58,497 bases of DNA from Shewanella sp. MBTL60-007 (GCF_019654915.1 NZ_BPET01000032.1:1-58497), one strand, 5' to 3'; positions 35,926 to 46,032 are shown, counted from the first letter of the stretch. The notes: generated by a model not told the origin, from the letters alone. Numbers and translations are program-made.

Positions 35926-37224
35926 TTAAGAGCTTAGCTTCTCAGCCATCTCAGCACTCTCTTCGGCATTAGCATTATAGTGCTCAACATCGATCTCACC
36001 TTCTGATTTAGCAATCACGGTTGTTGCCACTAGGTCACCAGAAACGTTCACTACGGTACGTGCCATATCCAAGATACGGTCGATACCAGCAATTAACGCA
36101 ACACCTTCAAGTGGCAGACCCACAGTGGTCAATACTAAGGTCAGCATAACTAGACCCGCACCAGGGACGCCCGCAGTACCAATAGACGCAAGCGTTGCCG
36201 TTAGAATGATGGTGATATAGTCGACCCAAGTCAGATCGATACCAAATGCTTGAGCAACAAACAGCGCAGTCACACCTTGATAAAGTGCGGTACCGTCCAT
36301 GTTGATCGTGGTTCCTAAAGGCAGGACGAAACTTGAGATCTTCTTGTTCACGCCTAAGTATTCGCTGGCACATTTCATACTCGCTGGCAGCGTGCCTGCA
36401 GAACTAGATGTAGTGTAAGCCACGGCAATCGCGTTACTGATCCCTTTAAAGAACTGCATAGGATTTAACTTGGCAAACACGACTAAAACAAAGCTGTAGA
36501 AACCGACTACATGTAAGAAACAGCCGATATATACCGCAATAATGACTTTGATCAGTGGCATCAGCATATCGACACCATACTCACCAGCTACCCATGCCAT
36601 CAAACCAAACACACCGTACGGTGCAAGCTTCATCACCAAATCAGTTAGCTTGTACATAGCTTCTGCAAGGCTTTCGAACACCTTGATAGCAGGCTTACCA
36701 TGCTCACCAATCAGTACAAGGGCAATACCGAGTGCTACGGCGAATACGATCACCTGCAGGATCTGTCCACTGGCTAGTGCTGCAATCGGGTTAGTCGGCA
36801 CGATATCGATCAAAGTTTGCATCACCGATGGCGCTTCTTTGACAACGGCAGCTGTCTCATGAGGTACCATATCTAGGCCTGTACCCGGCTGCATAAAGTG
36901 ACCAACCGCTAGACCTAAAGTGATCGCGATTGAAGTGGTACCTAAGTAGAAAGCGAACGACTTGAAACCAATGCGACCCATCTTGGCCGTATCTTGCATT
37001 GAGGTAACGCCTACAATCAAAGAGCAGAAGACCAGAGGCACAATCAACATCTTGATAGTATTAACAAATAACGTTCCAATTGGTTTCAAGTAGGTCGCCT
37101 GCTCACCCAAGCTAACCCCAGTTAAAATACCTAATAGCATACCAATCATGATCTGTAACCACAGAGGCACAGACATCCAGCTCGACCACACTTTTTTCAC
37201 CAGCGAAGGTTGTTGACTTGACAT
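35926..37224 (-). CDS. Dicarboxylate/amino acid:cation symporter (DAACS family)
   Basis: The 432-residue carrier has the GltP/DctA-type signatures TSSSAGTLPASM, FVLPLGTTINMDGTALYQG (NMDGT), GTAGVPGAGLVMLTLVL and GIDRILDMARTVVNVSGDL, with 8 membrane segments and two re-entrant loops expected for the family. It imports glutamate, aspartate or a C4-dicarboxylate with Na+ or H+ across the inner membrane; the exact substrate is not settled by sequence. It is monocistronic. Confidence 0.9.
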   Translation of the reverse strand: MSSQQPSLVKKVWSSWMSVPLWLQIMIGMLLGILTGVSLGEQATYLKPIGTLFVNTIKMLIVPLVFCSLIVGVTSMQDTAKMGRIGFKSFAFYLGTTSIAITLGLAVGHFMQPGTGLDMVPHETAAVVKEAPSVMQTLIDIVPTNPIAALASGQILQVIVFAVALGIALVLIGEHGKPAIKVFESLAEAMYKLTDLVMKLAPYGVFGLMAWVAGEYGVDMLMPLIKVIIAVYIGCFLHVVGFYSFVLVVFAKLNPMQFFKGISNAIAVAYTTSSSAGTLPASMKCASEYLGVNKKISSFVLPLGTTINMDGTALYQGVTALFVAQAFGIDLTWVDYITIILTATLASIGTAGVPGAGLVMLTLVLTTVGLPLEGVALIAGIDRILDMARTVVNVSGDLVATTVIAKSEGEIDVEHYNANAEESAEMAEKLSS

Positions 37225-37393
37225 ATTTAAACCTTGAAACGATTGAAGGAAGGACTACCAGCAAATTACTAGCTCAAAAATAACGCGGCAGTTTAGCATA
37301 AGCTTTAGAAGCGAGAGATGATCTGTATCACGCTGATACATTCCATGGATTAGTCACAACAATAACTACTAGCTCATTGAGAAAATCGTAATT

Positions 37394-37714
37394 TTAGGCA
37401 TCAAATTTTGAGTTTTTCTCATTTTTAGTGAAATGCATTCTATGAAGTGCAGCCGGTGGCTGATCGCGTTCCATCAAGTAGCTCCAATATGCATCATCGA
37501 AGCCAGAAAAAATCTGCTTTTTCTCTGCACGTAAGATAATCCACCACCAGACGAGCCCCCAGACACCGAATGTGAGAAGTGTCAGAGCAAAGTGCCATAC
37601 ATGCCTAACCTGCTCAGACTGAACAACAGGCTGAGACAGGACTGTCGACTCTGGCGAAGCTGTTGACTCTGTGGAGTTTACAGAGCTTGAAGCTGTCGGT
37701 TTCACCTTTTTCAT
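37394..37714 (-). CDS. Small membrane protein with Ser/Thr-rich N-terminus
   Basis: The 106-residue protein has a Ser/Thr/Glu-rich N-terminal region (about residues 8-35) and one membrane segment (HFALTLLTFGVWGLVWWWIIL), then a charged tail. ATG 37714 follows TTGGAGTG. It is not recognised as a named family. It stands alone between the symporter and a GNAT gene. Confidence 0.6.
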   Translation of the reverse strand: MKKVKPTASSSVNSTESTASPESTVLSQPVVQSEQVRHVWHFALTLLTFGVWGLVWWWIILRAEKKQIFSGFDDAYWSYLMERDQPPAALHRMHFTKNEKNSKFDA

Positions 37715-37847
37715 CACCACTCCAATACTATGAAGGCCATAAAAAAAGTCTAGCAGAGTTCGACTTTAGTCGAATAAGAATTGCAAAAATTATAGAGCAG
37801 TTGCCACTTCATGCTAAAGTAGCCGCAAAAAAAGGATCCCTAAAAAA

Positions 37848-38291
37848 ATGATTATTCGTAAAGGCCAAGCTGCCGATCTTCAAGCCCTAGTTAACTTTAA
37901 CCAAGCGATGGCAGAGGAAACTGAAGGCTTAAGCTTAGACCCTCAACAGCTTAATAAGGGAGTAAATACCCTACTTACCTCACCAGAAAAAGGCTTCTAC
38001 CTCGTTGCAGAGATCAATGGCGAGATTGCCGGTTCATTGATGGTGACATTCGAGTGGAGTGACTGGCGCGCGAAAGATTACTACTGGATTCAAAGCGTCT
38101 ATATTCGCCCTGAGAATCGCCGCCAAGGGATCTATGGCAAGCTCTATCAAGCCGTTAAAGACATTGCAGCAGAAAATGGCGGCGCCGCGAGTTTTAGACT
38201 TTATGTAGAGAAAGAAAACACCAATGCTCAACGTACCTACAGTGCGCTAGGCATGGAGCAAAGCTACTACTTGATGTATGAAGAGAAGTAA
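37848..38291 (+). CDS. GNAT-family N-acetyltransferase
   Basis: The 147-residue protein has the GNAT fold: MIIRKGQAADLQALVNFNQAM, YLVAEINGEIAGSLMVTFEW, SVYIRPENRRQGIYGKLY (acetyl-CoA loop with R/Q-x-x-G-x-Y) and LYVEKENTNAQRTYSALGM. AAAGGATCC precedes ATG. The acceptor is unknown. A bidirectional terminator lies 35 bp downstream. Confidence 0.87.
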   Translation: MIIRKGQAADLQALVNFNQAMAEETEGLSLDPQQLNKGVNTLLTSPEKGFYLVAEINGEIAGSLMVTFEWSDWRAKDYYWIQSVYIRPENRRQGIYGKLYQAVKDIAAENGGAASFRLYVEKENTNAQRTYSALGMEQSYYLMYEEK

Positions 38292-38325
38292 ACAGAGCCC
38301 TAGTCGTAGCTAAATATCGAACATT

Positions 38326-38354
38326 AAAAAGGCCATCAAATGATGGCCTTTTTA
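38326..38354. terminator. Bidirectional terminator
   Basis: The stem AAAAGGCCATCA/TGATGGCCTTTT with loop AA and T runs on both strands separates the GNAT gene (+) from sdaA (-). Confidence 0.9.
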
Positions 38355-38388
38355 CTACTCTATTTCAAACTGTGTCTGACAATAAGAG

Positions 38389-39756
38389 TTAACCGCAGAT
38401 GCTGGTTACCTTGATAGCCAAACCGCCTTGGCTAGTTTCACGATACTTAACGTGCATATCTTTGCCCGTCTCGTACATTGTCGCGATAACTTTATCTAAG
38501 CTAACTTTTGGCTCGCAGTTACGACGCATCGCCATACGCGATGAGTTAATCGCTTTAACCGCTGCAATCGCGTTACGCTCAATACATGGAACCTGTACTT
38601 GGCCAGCAACTGGGTCACAGGTCAAACCTAGGTTATGCTCCATACCAATTTCCGCCGCCATACAAACTTGAGCAGGGTTTGCACCCATGATCTCAGCCAG
38701 ACCTGCAGCAGCCATAGAACAAGCTACGCCAACTTCACCTTGGCAACCCACTTCAGCGCCAGAGATAGAAGCGTTACGCTTATAAAGCGAGCCCACAGCA
38801 GCTGCAGCTAAGAAGAAGCGAGTGTACTCTTGCTTACCAACTGGCTTGATGAACTTGTCATAGTAAGCCAATACCGCAGGAATAATACCTGCCGCGCCGT
38901 TAGTTGGCGAAGTCACTACGCGGCCACCGGCAGCGTTTTCTTCACTTACAGCCATAGCGAATACGTTGATCCAGTCCACAATCTCCATTGGATCGCTTGA
39001 TAAGCGCTCACCAGTTAATAGCTGGCGATATAACGCTGGTGCACGACGGGCCACTTTTAGTGGGCCTGCAAGTACGCCTTCAGTTTGACAGCCCTTTTCG
39101 ATTGCTTGATGCATGGTATTCCATACCGCACCAAAGCCATCGTAAATAGCTTGTTCACTGTTGAAAGCCAATTCATTCTTAAACATGATGCTGCTGATGC
39201 TCATGCCTGTCTCTTTGCAGGTTGCTAATAGCTCATCTGCATAGTTGAATGGGTACGGCACTTCAACTGGATTTTCAACTTCTTTGCCGAATTTTGATTC
39301 TTCAACAATAAAGCCACCGCCAACTGAGTAATAAGTCTTGCTTAGTACAAGCTCGTCACCCTTGTATGCGTGCAACATCATGCCATTTTCATGTAATGGT
39401 AATGCATGGCTATGGAAAATAACTGCGTCGTGACCAAAGTCTACTAGCTGCTTTTCTTGACCCATTGGCAGTTTCTGAGTTTTCTCAACATCAGCAATAA
39501 AACCTGGGATCGCGTCGATATCAACACTCTCAGGTGAGTTACCACCTAAGCCGACAATAATCGCGATATCAGTGTGGTGACCTTTACCCGTTAAGGATAA
39601 AGAACCGAAAATCTCAACGCTCAGACGAGTCACTTGCTCAAATTGGCCCGTTTGACGAACATCATCGATAAACTCTTTGGCGGCCTTCATCGGCCCGACA
39701 GTGTGAGAGCTCGATGGACCCACACCTATCTTAAAAATATCAAATGCGCTAAACAT
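38389..39756 (-). CDS. sdaA: L-serine ammonia-lyase, iron-sulfur dependent
   Basis: The 455-residue enzyme deaminates L-serine to pyruvate. It has the one-polypeptide SdaA layout: N-terminal beta domain starting FSAFDIFKIGVGPSSSHTVG, and alpha domain with cysteines in GVACSMAAAGL, LTCDPVAGQVQVPCIERNA for the 4Fe-4S cluster. ATG 39756 is chosen: GAGGTGA lies 6-12 nt upstream and this gives standard length, whereas an upstream in-frame codon would add 19 residues read through the ribosome-binding site. It follows sdaC on the same strand, with a terminator-like hairpin between the two. Confidence 0.95.
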   Translation of the reverse strand: MFSAFDIFKIGVGPSSSHTVGPMKAAKEFIDDVRQTGQFEQVTRLSVEIFGSLSLTGKGHHTDIAIIVGLGGNSPESVDIDAIPGFIADVEKTQKLPMGQEKQLVDFGHDAVIFHSHALPLHENGMMLHAYKGDELVLSKTYYSVGGGFIVEESKFGKEVENPVEVPYPFNYADELLATCKETGMSISSIMFKNELAFNSEQAIYDGFGAVWNTMHQAIEKGCQTEGVLAGPLKVARRAPALYRQLLTGERLSSDPMEIVDWINVFAMAVSEENAAGGRVVTSPTNGAAGIIPAVLAYYDKFIKPVGKQEYTRFFLAAAAVGSLYKRNASISGAEVGCQGEVGVACSMAAAGLAEIMGANPAQVCMAAEIGMEHNLGLTCDPVAGQVQVPCIERNAIAAVKAINSSRMAMRRNCEPKVSLDKVIATMYETGKDMHVKYRETSQGGLAIKVTSICG

Positions 39757-39768
39757 AAAAATCACCTC

Positions 39769-39803
39769 GAAAAAAGAGGAAAAGCCGGGAGAACTCCTGG
39801 CTT
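39769..39803 (-). terminator. Terminator-like hairpin between sdaC and sdaA
   Basis: On the minus strand the stem AAGCC-GGAG/CTCC-GGCTT with loop TT (39782-39803) is followed by TTCCTCTTTTTT, then the sdaA ribosome-binding site. It may attenuate read-through from sdaC to sdaA. Confidence 0.5.
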
Positions 39804-39881
39804 CGACAAACAAATGGAACTAAAAAAACTGGACGCTTGAAGATGCTCGCATGCAATCTTTAGGCGCCCAGCTGTTATCTA

Positions 39882-41249
39882 TTAAGACACTAATCCAAAT
39901 AGAATCGCAGTCATTGCAAGTAGACCTGCAACCACAACGAAGATGTTGCTGAAACGACCACGGTATGGCGCCAAAGCTGGCACTTTGTGAATCGCGTACA
40001 TTGGCATTAGGTAAAGGATAGCCGCGATGATTGGGCCACCTAGCGCTTCAATCATACCCAAAATGCTTGGGTTAATAACTGCTACACCCCAGATAGTTAA
40101 GAACATGAAACCTAAGATAAACTTGTTTAACTTAGCATCAGAAACTTCTTTGCCACTCGAGCGTAATTGCTTAGTGATTAGGCCTTTCATACCTTCAGTC
40201 GCACCCATGTAGTGGCCGAAGAAAGAAGAGATAATCGCAACGAAAGCAATGAATGGACCGAAGTAGCTTACAAATCCACTTTCATGTACGTTTGCCAAGT
40301 AAGAAAGAATTGGCAAATTCAGCTCTTTCGCTTCAGCAAGCTGTGCTGGCGATAGCGATAATACACATGAAACAACGAATAGCATTACGAAACCAACCAA
40401 CATCAATGTGGTGTTACGTAGGATAACGTCAGCTTTACGTGCCGCATTAACACCGTGCTCACGCTTTAGCGATACAGAGAACTGAGAGATCGCTGGCGAG
40501 TGGTTGAATGCAAAAATCAATACAGGAATAGTCAACCAAACGGTACCTAGGAACTCACCTGCTTGTGGTACAACTTGTAGCGCGTCCATCTTCCAGTCTG
40601 GGATCAAGTAGAAAGACATGAATGCTAAGATAGCAACTAGTGGGTATACCAATAGTTGAGTCACTTTAAGCATCATTTTCTCGCCCGCAACCATTACTGA
40701 CATCATAGCGATGATAAGGCCACCAGATAGCAACCAACGTGGTACACCAGACACTTTATCCATGATCTGCACACCAGCTTCAGTTAGCATAGGTGCACCA
40801 TCAGCCGCTAAACGTGGAACTTCCACAAAAATGTTTAGCTGGTTAACAATAAAGCTTTCAACTGTGTTAGTAATACCTACACCGTAAATCAAAACGATTG
40901 GGTAGATAGCAAAGAAATAAAGCAGAGTAATTGCCTTACCCGCGCCAACACCAAAGTGCTCTTCAACAACGTGAGTAATATCGCTACCTGGCTTGCTTGA
41001 TGAACAAACAAAACGTGATAGTCCACGGTGGGCTAGGTAAGTCATTGGACCGATGATAGCAACCATCACCATTAGTGGCCAAAAACCACCCATACCAGCG
41101 TTAATTGGTAGGAATAGAATTCCGGCACCAACCGCTGTACCAAACAAACTCAACATCCAAGTCGTATCTTGACGTGTCCAAGGCAATGACTTAGTCGTTG
41201 CCGTATCATTTTGTACCACTTCTTGTGTACAGATCGCGTCTTTTTGCAT
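39882..41249 (-). CDS. sdaC: Serine (threonine) transporter of the HAAAP family
   Basis: The 455-residue carrier has 11 or so membrane segments. The family-typical [25 protein letters not shown] lies near residue 40, with [40 protein letters not shown] and [14 protein letters not shown]. It matches SdaC/DsdX-unrelated STP-type serine/H+ symporters. I place the start at ATG 41249 with AAGGTAAC upstream; an in-frame codon at 41279 would add 10 residues. With sdaA it makes a uptake and deamination pair feeding pyruvate. Confidence 0.92.
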   Translation of the reverse strand: MQKDAICTQEVVQNDTATTKSLPWTRQDTTWMLSLFGTAVGAGILFLPINAGMGGFWPLMVMVAIIGPMTYLAHRGLSRFVCSSSKPGSDITHVVEEHFGVGAGKAITLLYFFAIYPIVLIYGVGITNTVESFIVNQLNIFVEVPRLAADGAPMLTEAGVQIMDKVSGVPRWLLSGGLIIAMMSVMVAGEKMMLKVTQLLVYPLVAILAFMSFYLIPDWKMDALQVVPQAGEFLGTVWLTIPVLIFAFNHSPAISQFSVSLKREHGVNAARKADVILRNTTLMLVGFVMLFVVSCVLSLSPAQLAEAKELNLPILSYLANVHESGFVSYFGPFIAFVAIISSFFGHYMGATEGMKGLITKQLRSSGKEVSDAKLNKFILGFMFLTIWGVAVINPSILGMIEALGGPIIAAILYLMPMYAIHKVPALAPYRGRFSNIFVVVAGLLAMTAILFGLVS

Positions 41250-41803
41250 TCTTGTTACCTTGAAGGTGCTGAGAAACACCAGTAAATTTTGATCTCAGGA
41301 GTAATTTCGCGGTTAAGAATATCCTAATGCATGGCCCAAATATTGATCTGAGTTCACATTCTGTAATTGATTTTCAAATCCTAATCAAATTGAGAGCTAG
41401 ATCTCCTTAATCATGTAATAAGTTTTCATTTTATATTCACTATCGCAACCCAATCGAACCGAGCATTAACATAAGCGTTACTTAAATCATGAATTACTCA
41501 TGTACGCGATCGAATTCAGAAAATACGCTGACGGACATAAGTCACAAAAAACCTGTTTACACGACACAACCTGACAATCGACCAGCAGTTCTTGAAGCCG
41601 ATCACGGTTTTTAAAGACAAAATTCCCTCTGTCATTAGCTAATCTAATGCTAATTTTTGTAAACTTTTATCGCTTATAAGTTAATCTCGGTTATTTAAGT
41701 GCTAAACAAATAACGTTTTCGAACATCTTTTCAAGGTGAAACCAAGTAAAAAAAACAATAAACTCAGCAAGATCATTTCCCTACAAAATTGAAGATATAA
41801 CCA
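41250..41803. other. Divergent intergenic region sdaC / yjjX
   Basis: About 550 bp, AT-rich. It must hold the promoters of both flanking genes. No clear operator, repeat, RNA or reading frame was recognised. Confidence 0.5.
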
Positions 41804-42343
41804 ATGAAAAAAACAATGACTGTTATTGTCGGCTCAACAAACCCAGTTAAAGTCGGTGCAGCACAAGCAGCCTTAACGACTCTTTTTCCCGATAACGATA
41901 TCAACTGCCAGGGCGTAAGCGCTCCTTCATTGGTAAGCGATCAACCTATGACGGAAGCCGAAACCCGCTTAGGTGCAATCAATCGCGTCAAACACTGTCA
42001 AGCTCACCATGAGGCAGACTTTTATTTAGCAATGGAGGGAGGAGTTGATAAGTTTGAACATGGACCCGCGACCTTTGCCTATATCGCGATTGCTCACAAG
42101 GAACAGATCAGCATTGGACGCAGCGCCTTATTACCGCTACCTATATCTGTCTACCAAGCGCTAACTCAGGGAGAGGAACTTGGTTCTGTCATGGACAAGA
42201 TGTTCAATACGGTCAATATTAAACAGAAAGGCGGCGCTATCGCGTTACTAACCAACGGCCATGCCAGCCGCCAAAGCGTCTACACTCAAGCTATCATCCT
42301 AGCAATGGCGCCTATTCTACACCCAGAGCTGTATATTAATTAG
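41804..42343 (+). CDS. yjjX: Inosine/xanthosine triphosphatase (YjjX family)
   Basis: The 179-residue protein has the YjjX/DUF84 pattern: VIVGSTNPVKVGAAQAAL, GVSAPSLVSDQPMTEAETRLGAINR, LAMEGGVDKFEHGPATFAYIA, and KGGAIALLTNGHASRQSVY. It removes non-canonical ITP/XTP from the nucleotide pool, guarding against their use. Length fits the family. It is monocistronic and divergent from sdaC. Confidence 0.9.
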   Translation: MKKTMTVIVGSTNPVKVGAAQAALTTLFPDNDINCQGVSAPSLVSDQPMTEAETRLGAINRVKHCQAHHEADFYLAMEGGVDKFEHGPATFAYIAIAHKEQISIGRSALLPLPISVYQALTQGEELGSVMDKMFNTVNIKQKGGAIALLTNGHASRQSVYTQAIILAMAPILHPELYIN

Positions 42344-42435
42344 CATGCACTTTATTATTTTTCACTTAAGATACTTGATTTTGATAATTAGCCCTCGTAA
42401 GTTAGTTGTTAATCGCAACTGACAAACACTATTCG

Positions 42436-43377
42436 ATGAATCAAGCTCTGCCCAACAGTTCTGGTGTCTCTTCACAGTTACGTCGCCTCTCTAGGCAGCT
42501 AATTCGCCAACTGGGGTTATTAGATGCTGCCTGCGGCAACCTACCGTTATCACCAATTCAGGCCCATAGCCTAATCGAACTCGGTGAAAGCCAACACTCC
42601 ATCAAACAGTTGGCCGATACGCTTAATATCGATAAATCCAATGCCAGCCGTGCCGTGAGCCAGTTAGTAGATAAGGGCTTTGCGACATCTCAATCTAACC
42701 CAAGAGACAACCGCAGCTTAGTCGTACAGCTTTCACCTAAGGGTAAAAAGCTACTGAATAAACTAGATGAGCAGCAAAACCAACTCTTTACCGAGATTAT
42801 GGCGCAACTCACTCAAGAGCAGATCCTGTCACTCGAAATCGCTTTAGGTCACTACAACAAGGCGCTCAAACAGTCTAAATCTCAGCAAGGCTACAAAGTT
42901 AGAGAGATTGAGGCGAGAGATAACCCTCATGTCGCCCAAGTGATCCGTCAGGTATCAGATGAATATGGCCTCACCGCAGATAAAGGCTACGGCGTGGCCG
43001 ATAAGAGTCTCGACAGTCTCAATGAAGAGTATCAGGCAGATAATGCTAGGTACTGGGTGATCGAACTAGATAATAAGATCTTGGGCGGTGCAGGCATCGC
43101 GCCCCTTGCTGGTGAGAAAGGAGTCTGCGAATTACAGAAAATGTATTTCCTCCCCGAAGTGCGCGGCAAAGGCTTTGCCAAACGTTTAGCCTTGCAAAGC
43201 CTTCGTTTTGCGGCCGAACAGGGCTTTAACTCCTGCTATTTGGAAACCACCGCCAACCTAGTCGAAGCCATAAAACTCTATGAATCTTTAGGGTTTACAC
43301 ATCTCGATAGTCCGCTGGGCAATACCGGTCACGATGCGTGCGAGATAGCCATGTTACGGCCGCTAGTTAACGACTAA
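42436..43377 (+). CDS. MarR-type regulator fused to a GNAT acetyltransferase
   Basis: The 313-residue protein has an N-terminal MarR winged helix (about residues 10-140; [34 protein letters not shown], then [21 protein letters not shown] as the wing) and a C-terminal GNAT domain (about 155-310; [41 protein letters not shown]). Such bifunctional proteins are a known architecture in proteobacteria. ATG 42436 is preferred; a TTG at 42406 would add 10 residues. The ligand is unknown. Confidence 0.88.
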   Translation: MNQALPNSSGVSSQLRRLSRQLIRQLGLLDAACGNLPLSPIQAHSLIELGESQHSIKQLADTLNIDKSNASRAVSQLVDKGFATSQSNPRDNRSLVVQLSPKGKKLLNKLDEQQNQLFTEIMAQLTQEQILSLEIALGHYNKALKQSKSQQGYKVREIEARDNPHVAQVIRQVSDEYGLTADKGYGVADKSLDSLNEEYQADNARYWVIELDNKILGGAGIAPLAGEKGVCELQKMYFLPEVRGKGFAKRLALQSLRFAAEQGFNSCYLETTANLVEAIKLYESLGFTHLDSPLGNTGHDACEIAMLRPLVND

Positions 43378-43477
43378 TCTATTTACATGAGGCAAGCATC
43401 AAACCAATGATAACTTGATGGTTTTTATAGCTAAAGCTTGCTAGCCTCAAATTAATTCAGGTATTAAGTGAGTTTTT

Positions 43478-44521
43478 ATGGAATATAAACGTCTTTCACA
43501 TTCGAGTTTAAATGTTAGCCAAATCTGTTTAGGCACAATGACCTGGGGCGCACAAAACACACAAGCGCAAGCCTTCGAACAGCTCGATTATGCTATTGCT
43601 GAAGGAATTAACTTCATCGATACCGCCGAGATGTACCCCGTTCCTCCAGAGGCTGAGACTCAAGGCGAAACCGAGCGCATTCTGGGCAACTATTTAAAGC
43701 AAAGGGGCAATCGCGATAATTTAGTGATTGCCACTAAGGTTGCCGCCCCTGGCGGCAAGAGCGATTATATCCGCCCTAACATGGCTTTAGATTGGCGTAA
43801 TATCCACGCCGCGGTCGACGCCTCCCTCGAGCGCCTGCAGCTAGAAACTATCGATCTATATCAGGTTCACTGGCCCGATAGACAGACTAACTTCTTTGGT
43901 GAGCTAAGCTACGCTCAGCAAGATGAACATGAGAAGCTCACCCCAATCATCGATACCCTAGAAGCGCTAGCCGATCTCGTCAAAGTGGGGAAAATCCGCT
44001 ATATCGGCATCTCTAACGAAACGCCTTGGGGCTTTATGGAGTATCTACGCTTAGCCGAGAAACATGATTTACCTAAAATTGTCTCGGTACAGAACCCCTA
44101 TAATCTGCTCAATCGCAGCTATGAAGTGGGGATGGCTGAGATCAGTCATCGCGAAGAAGTACCGCTACTAGCATACTCTCCACTGGCTTTTGGCGCGCTG
44201 TCGGGTAAATACCTCAACGACCAATGGCCTGAGGGCGCGAGAATGACCCTGTTTAAGCGCTTCGCACGTTATACAGGCACTCAAATGGCGCTCGAAGCGA
44301 CCAATGCCTATGTAGAGCTGGCCCGTGAATTCAAGATGAGTCCGGCGCAGATGGCCTTAGCCTTTGTAAACTCACGAAAGTTTGTCGCATCAAACATCAT
44401 AGGTGCCACCAATCTTGAGCAACTTAAAGAGAATATCGACAGCATTCACAGCGCCATTTCTCCCGAGTTGCAACTACGCTTAGATGAATTAGCTCTGTTA
44501 TACCGCTTCCCTTGCCCTTAA
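43478..44521 (+). CDS. NADP(H)-dependent aldo-keto reductase (Tas-like)
   Basis: The 347-residue AKR has the pattern of E. coli Tas: MEYKRLSHSSLNVSQICLGTMTWG, FIDTAEMYPVPPEAETQGETE (catalytic Asp and Tyr), VIATKVAAPGG (Lys), DLYQVHWPDRQTN (His), YIGISNETPWG, LLAYSPLAFGALSGKY and NIIGATNLEQLKENI. It is followed within 35 bp by a strong terminator. Its substrate is unknown. Confidence 0.9.
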   Translation: MEYKRLSHSSLNVSQICLGTMTWGAQNTQAQAFEQLDYAIAEGINFIDTAEMYPVPPEAETQGETERILGNYLKQRGNRDNLVIATKVAAPGGKSDYIRPNMALDWRNIHAAVDASLERLQLETIDLYQVHWPDRQTNFFGELSYAQQDEHEKLTPIIDTLEALADLVKVGKIRYIGISNETPWGFMEYLRLAEKHDLPKIVSVQNPYNLLNRSYEVGMAEISHREEVPLLAYSPLAFGALSGKYLNDQWPEGARMTLFKRFARYTGTQMALEATNAYVELAREFKMSPAQMALAFVNSRKFVASNIIGATNLEQLKENIDSIHSAISPELQLRLDELALLYRFPCP

Positions 44522-44553
44522 AAGCCGCGCTTTTAACAGTCTAAACTTGCTTT

Positions 44554-44590
44554 AGGCGCTCAGATCTTAGAAGATCTGAGCGCCTTTTAT
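44554..44590 (+). terminator. Strong terminator directly before csdA
   Basis: The 14-bp stem AGGCGCTCAGATCT/AGATCTGAGCGCCT with loop TAGA is followed by TTTATTTTT. It ends only about 27 bp before the csdA ATG. Confidence 0.92.
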
Positions 44591-44616
44591 TTTTATCGAT
44601 AATCTTGGATCAATTA

Positions 44617-45828
44617 ATGGATCTCTCAACGCTGCGGTCACAATTCCCTACCCTTGCTCAATCTAACGATGGTTATCCTCTGTGTTATCTAGACACGGCG
44701 GCAACGAGCCAGAAACCCCAGCAAGTAATCGATGCCATGAATCACTATTATCACCATGATAATGCCAATGTGCATCGCGCAGCCCACCAGCTATCGGCAC
44801 GCGCCACCAGCCAGTACGAAGCGGTGCGAGACAAGCTGCGTCAATTCATTAATGCCAACCAGCGCGAAGAGATCATCTTCACCCATGGTACCACTGAGTC
44901 AATAAATACTGTCGCCAACGGCTTAACGGCACAAATAAAGCAAGGTAGCCTTATTCTCATCGACAGCGCTGCCCACCACGCTAATATTGTGCCTTGGCAA
45001 GAGCTCGCCAAGCGCACTGGGGCGGTGGTAAAGCCTATCCCACTCACCCAAGACTGCCGCTTAGACATGAGTGCATTTGAGGCTCTGTTACGGCAAAAGC
45101 CAGCCATCGTAGCCCTGAGTCATGTATCGAACGCCTTAGGTACGGTGAACCCGGTGATTGAGCTCGTTAGCAAAGCCAAACAGGCTGGCGCCATCACCTT
45201 AGTGGACGGTGCTCAGGCCATTGCCCATATGAGCGTTGATGTACAGAGTATCGATTGTGACTTCTATGTCTTCTCGGGTCATAAGATGTATGGCCCAACG
45301 GGGATTGGCGTGTTATATGGCCGCTTCGATGTGTTAGATAGCTTAAGCCCACTGATGACTGGCGGTGAGATGATTAAAACTGTCAGTTTTGAAACGACCG
45401 AGTTTAATCAACTCCCCAACAGACTCGAAGCGGGAACGCCGCCAATTGCCGAGGTAATCGGCTTAGGCGCAGCTATCGACTTCATCGAAGCGCTACCGAG
45501 TGAGCAGGTCAACGCAAAAGAACGGGAACTAGTGAATTATCTGCAAGATGCTCTGAAGAACCTAGGCGATGTAGTACTCTATGGCGCTCATGAGGATAAT
45601 GTCGGCGCGGTCGCCTTTAACTTAGCCGATGAACATCATCAAGATGTGGGCATTTTACTCGACCAGCAAGGCATTGCCGTACGCTGTGGCCATCACTGCG
45701 CCATGCCCTTAATGCAAAGTCTAGGGTTAAAAGGCTGCTGCCGCGCCTCGATTGGGGTTTATACTAATAAGGCCGATATCGATCGCTTTATTGCGGCGAT
45801 GGCGTCGGTAAAAGAGTTGTTGCTGTAA
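44617..45828 (+). CDS. csdA: Cysteine desulfurase of the CsdA/SufS group
   Basis: The 403-residue PLP enzyme shows YLDTAATSQKPQQVIDAM, HRAAHQLSARATS, the PLP-lysine site DFYVFSGHKMYGPTGIGVLYG and catalytic cysteine loop VRCGHHCAMP. It takes sulfur from cysteine (or selenocysteine) and passes it to the SufE-like partner. The partner gene csdE is found 1.47 kb downstream, behind a repeat block, which favours CsdA over SufS. ATG 44617 is preferred; TTG at 44605 is an alternative. The stop TAA is followed at once by the repeat (AAGAAGGTTCTAGG). A terminator lies just upstream, so its promoter is unclear. Confidence 0.93.
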   Translation: MDLSTLRSQFPTLAQSNDGYPLCYLDTAATSQKPQQVIDAMNHYYHHDNANVHRAAHQLSARATSQYEAVRDKLRQFINANQREEIIFTHGTTESINTVANGLTAQIKQGSLILIDSAAHHANIVPWQELAKRTGAVVKPIPLTQDCRLDMSAFEALLRQKPAIVALSHVSNALGTVNPVIELVSKAKQAGAITLVDGAQAIAHMSVDVQSIDCDFYVFSGHKMYGPTGIGVLYGRFDVLDSLSPLMTGGEMIKTVSFETTEFNQLPNRLEAGTPPIAEVIGLGAAIDFIEALPSEQVNAKERELVNYLQDALKNLGDVVLYGAHEDNVGAVAFNLADEHHQDVGILLDQQGIAVRCGHHCAMPLMQSLGLKGCCRASIGVYTNKADIDRFIAAMASVKELLL

Positions 45829-46032
45829 AAGAAGGTTCTAGGTTCTAGGTTCTAGGAAAAGCTAAGACGGTACAAGCAAAGACGGATAGAGCCGGGAAAG
45901 CTGAGACGGCTGAAGACGGAAAAGATAAAGCGGGAAAAGCAAAGATAACAGCCTGACGCTTTTGACTTTTCCTCGCAGGGCGCAGCCCGTCCTCGCAGCG
46001 GAGCGTCGTAGAACCTAGGCCCTTCTTCTAAA

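Noticed and set aside
41280..41400. CRP site upstream of sdaC
   Set aside because: Only one half-site (TTCACA) is good; the other half does not match TGTGA.
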